A stretch of 64,000 nt of DNA from Bimastos eiseni (lineage: Eukaryota > Annelida > Clitellata > Crassiclitellata > Lumbricidae), in the NCBI GenBank assembly GCA_959347315.1, contig OY365810.1:28510924-28574923 (forward strand), in the 5' to 3' direction. The notes under the pieces were generated by a model. That model made no database searches, had not been told where the DNA came from, and saw nothing but the letters and a program-made list of their open reading frames with translations. Shown one piece after another: positions 60,548-64,000 of this stretch. Positions within the stretch are counted from its first letter, which is position 1; every line of letters starts with the position of its first letter. Made by a program: the position numbers and the translations under genes.

Positions 60548-63080
60548 CTTAGTCTCGGTCACTTAAAGCGTCTTCAACAAAATACTACAAGCGCAAGATA
60601 AATGAGAACTTATGTCACAACTCACAAACAGATTGTTCACCAACTTTATGAAACAGTAGCAACATGGGTCAGCACTGTTAAGATCTCAATATTTTCTACG
60701 CTGTTGGTCAGGTGCATGTGTGTCAACCTGCTTATCTGACATCGTCATGTTGTCCTTATCTTGCATATTTCTGAAGCCACAGTTAGGTCCTCGATCTATG
60801 TACTGTAGGCCTATACGCTAGTCAATGTGCAAGTGCATCAGTGCCAACAGATCCTTCGCGTGCTTAATTATGTCAATATGGTAAAAATGTACTGTGTATA
60901 CCGCGGCCTTGTGTCCGCTCTGAAAAGCATGCAACTCCCAATTTCGGGTTACACTCCTACCATGGTTTACCTAAATAGAGCCTGCAATAATTTCTATGTC
61001 AACACGGTTAGGCCTATATGTAATTTTATACACGCTAGACATTAGCTTATAATTATTCTATTACACTGTGTTTCACATCAAGTTTGTCTTCATTTGCAGT
61101 CAGCAGTCAGCACCAATCGCTAGTCACACAATACACTTATCAGCTGTAGCCCTGCGTGTTGTATCGATTACATTGCATATATAATTTTATAGTAAATACA
61201 ACTACATGCTTGTAAATGTGATTACATCACAATAAGACATTTCTTGGTTGTGTGAGACACTGAATTGCAATTACATTTTGATTGTATTTCAATTAACAAT
61301 TACTTTCAATTATTCCTTCAAAATTGGCAAATGATTGATCAAGTTTATCTATTATTTTTAATTTATTCTCTTTTAGACTAAAACACACAACAGGTCACTG
61401 ACATCTGTAATTGTAGGCCTACTGTGTTTGTCAAATTGTTAAGCATCGGAGTTAAGGATAATAGATGTGGCGGATTTCTCTCTCGCCAGCTCCTTCCTCT
61501 AGATGACGAGATTACCGCCGGTTCTTTTTCCTCAATCACCAAGCTCAGCAATACGACACACTGGATGGTTTTAATATGTATATTTAATGGTAGATATACA
61601 CATCACTCATCCTATCTACACTTATTAGAGTTATTAGTGTCCTTTAGAAATGTTTCCCTGGTTTATGTTGAAGACGGGGTTCCCCACTATGTGGATTACC
61701 CTCACCGTCAGAACGATCTAACGTCTTCCCCAGTTCCCAAAACAAGTCCTTGTTCCTTCGCTTGCTGCACTATATGAACCCTTCTAGAGGCGATTTCCTT
61801 CGCCATCCCAAACGCAAAACTCGTATCTCTAGTGGACGACTGATCACCTGCTTAAACTATTACTAAACCTGGTTGGTCGGATCTTGGTGTCCCTAGCATA
61901 ACGTCATATCACTCGAGGCGCACAGTTAATGTTTGACTAGCGGCTGTTATGACTGGGCTGGGCCTTGTTAGTGTCATAGACAGGCCATAGGTTCCAGGGA
62001 TTGAGTTACATTATTTTAGTTATACCGCCGAATAGGTTGCGCCGTTCGTATCGGAATTGTCCCTTATTCTTGATCAGTGCCAACAAGCCGGTTCAGACCA
62101 GATCTTCAGCTGGTTCATGAATTTCTTGTCCGTGGGTCGCAGAGATGGGAGGGGCAAGCGGCTCTAACGTCTGCCTCGAGGTGTCGGGTTTCGTTGTTTG
62201 ACACTCCGTTGATCTTTGCATACTTCTCGCCGTCTGTATTGAGGCCGTCTGACTCCGGGAATAAATTGATGTCTCCCCTCTCAGGTTTCAGGTAGACAAC
62301 TTCATTCGTAGTTCTCCCACGCCTCTGCTGTCGGTCGATGACTTTTACATAGCGCCATCGTCCAGAGTTTCGCGCGTGACAATAGGATTACAATTTTAAT
62401 AGCCTATATTGAAACAATTTAATGATAGCGCTTTTCAAAATGATTTTATGTTAGTTGATTAAGCCTGCATGGTGTTTCAGTTAGTCATGCAGTGGGTTGG
62501 AATTACTCATCGCTGTGAGATACTAGACTGAGGCAGTCCTATAATACTATACGTTGTTAGCCATTAGAGAATCGCCGCTTGTGCCGATGAAATGGTGAAG
62601 ATGCTGGTTGTGAATATGGAAGAAAAGGTTATTAATGATTTCCTATGTAGTGTTGCAATATGGCTGAATAGTCTATCTGTGCAAGTGCAAATTCAGAAAG
62701 CCACAATCTGACAACAGTGTAGTGATGATCGCTTATAATTGGGTTTTAATGGCTTCACCATAAATTAAGCCATGATTCTATGATGCTGAAGCGATTAAAT
62801 GGTGGGATTTGTCTCAAAGTAATTTGTGACTTACCCTTCACTCAGTTAGGCCTACAGATTACAAGAAATATTGTAATCGAAATACAGTTGCAATAAATCG
62901 GACTAAAGTGTAATTCAAGTACAATTACAGAACAGGTATTTCCACTACGTAATTCAATTACAGAACTGATATTCATTCATAATTACGAAATTCAATTACA
63001 TGTAATTTAATTACCCAATTACAACACTGCTTGACTGTGTCTAAGCCAAGCATGCATGCATATTACAAGTTGTCAGTGTT
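60548..63080. other. Region 5' of the vWA gene, no gene seen
   Basis: It probably includes the vWA promoter; no core element is convincing. The open stretch 61424-61777 and sequence to 62340 match nothing I recognise. ATTACA/TGTAAT-rich palindromic stretches lie at 61190-61370 and 62870-63030. Confidence 0.5.
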
Positions 63081-63094
63081 TTGCACGATATCAA

Positions 63095-63175
63095 AAACTC
63101 CAGACCAAGACCGGGACCAAGACCGAGAGGCCCAAGACCAGGACCGATGGTCCGAGACCAAGACCAAGACCGATT
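63095..63175. repeat. Degenerate AAGACC hexamer repeat
   Basis: About twelve units of AGACCA/AGACCG/GGACC in tandem. Confidence 0.85.
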
Positions 63176-64000
63176 CTCTTTTTTTATAAACTATCCAATT
63201 TATTAAGACGCTAAAACTGAATACCACGATTAAAACATTAATTTTATTGCTGAAGAACACTAATCTTAATAATGGTTCAGAAAACAGTTTTACCAGCCAC
63301 TCTGAACTTTTGCGGGTTGAGCCCTTGGCTTCGGTCTGAGAACATCACACTAGGCAGTATAGGCCTACGATGGATAAATACTTTGAGACATCAGAACATG
63401 TATATTATCATTAACGTTTCGTTTGAATGGCGTACGTGTACCACGGACCTCGGAATTGTAGATTAAGTGTCTACACGTGGCCGACCAAATAAATATTAGA
63501 TTATTCCAAAACCTTGAAATTTGTGGAAGCAAGTTATAAAATGGCTGGCTCTGTTGCAAATGCATGTTTTCTGCCCATAGTGACATTCATTTCATTTTAA
63601 AAGTTTATTTGGCAATCCAAAATACAAGTTACAAGAGATCCTGTAGGCCACAACGAACAAAATTTAAAATTGCACCGGAGACCCAATTAAGGACGGAGGG
63701 TCCCACAAGTTAGGGCCACCGAATAAATCAGGTACAGATCGAGTAGTTGGGTATAGAGGCCAAAAGGAGAGTAGAGGTCGCGAAAATGAGATGGAGAAAC
63801 AAAGCTTAACCAACGAATATATTAACATGAAGTGAGTAAAGATAGATTATAACCTAATATGGATCAAGGTAGCTGACAACAATCAGTGAGTGAGCTCAGT
63901 GGTTATGACAAGGTCTTAGATAAAAAAATATAATTTATCTGACATAATAACGCCAATTCTGAACAGGAAAGCCCAGAAGTGTTGTCAAATGAGCCGCTAA
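63176..64000. other. No gene seen
   Basis: Short open frames only; no recognised homology or repeat. Confidence 0.5.

Noticed and set aside
61424..62295. Possible gene in open stretches 5' of the vWA gene
   Set aside because: Frames are broken by stops, have no splice logic I could follow and match no family I recognise.

Overview
This window is animal genomic DNA: long introns with GT..AG splice sites, no operons, and a dense load of transposon remnants and simple repeats. The palindromic octamer TAGGCCTA occurs dozens of times, where about one copy is expected by chance. Together with tRNA-derived SINEs, L2/CR1-like LINEs, mariner relics and many short hAT-type elements, this suggests a marine deuterostome, most likely an echinoderm. 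That assignment is inference, because no rRNA or mitochondrial marker is present.

Two multi-exon protein genes could be reconstructed exon by exon with matching splice phases. The first, on the + strand (19633-30658, 10 coding exons, 553 codons), is a CREB3-like membrane-bound bZIP transcription factor of the CREB3L1/CREB3L2 (OASIS/BBF2H7) type. It has an acidic N-terminus, the family extension before the bZIP, a bZIP, one membrane segment and a luminal R-T-L-L site-1-protease motif. The second, on the - strand (60547 down to 42001, 14 coding exons, about 960 residues), encodes a protein with a Ser/Pro-rich N-terminus, a CX2CX20CX2C zinc finger of Sec23/Sec24 style, a von Willebrand factor A domain with a complete MIDAS, a repeated Gln-Glu-Pro-rich insert and a conserved-looking C-terminal tail. 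I cannot name it or give it a function. The two genes converge, with about 11 kb between their stop codons.

Layout. 1-19.6 kb is gene-poor and holds inverted-repeat elements, an ATGT microsatellite, a decayed RTE-like reverse transcriptase (8.1-8.8 kb), a mariner with long terminal inverted repeats (11.42-12.61 kb), a second mariner-like relic with a 392-bp tandem duplication (12.86-14.10 kb), a small TIR element (15.90-16.14 kb) and an LINE RT scrap (18.1-18.4 kb). 19.6-33 kb is the CREB3L gene and its downstream sequence; its introns hold a hairpin element around an AT tract and two SINE copies. 34.85-36.43 kb is a 28-bp minisatellite with higher-order structure. 37.8-39.4 kb is a LINE with an internal deletion, and 39.4-42 kb holds a hAT-type element and another SINE. 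42.0-60.55 kb is the vWA gene, whose introns carry several hAT-type elements with 8-bp target duplications and a 3-kb foldback-like inverted structure (50.86-53.83 kb). 58.7-59.85 kb, in its first intron, is another LINE 3' part. 60.55-64 kb has no recognisable gene.

No prokaryotic system, CRISPR array, viral gene, rRNA or intact tRNA gene was seen. The most unusual items are the foldback-like element, the exon flanked by complementary trinucleotide arrays, the minisatellite higher-order repeat, and the lack of TAGGCCTA across the CREB3L block.
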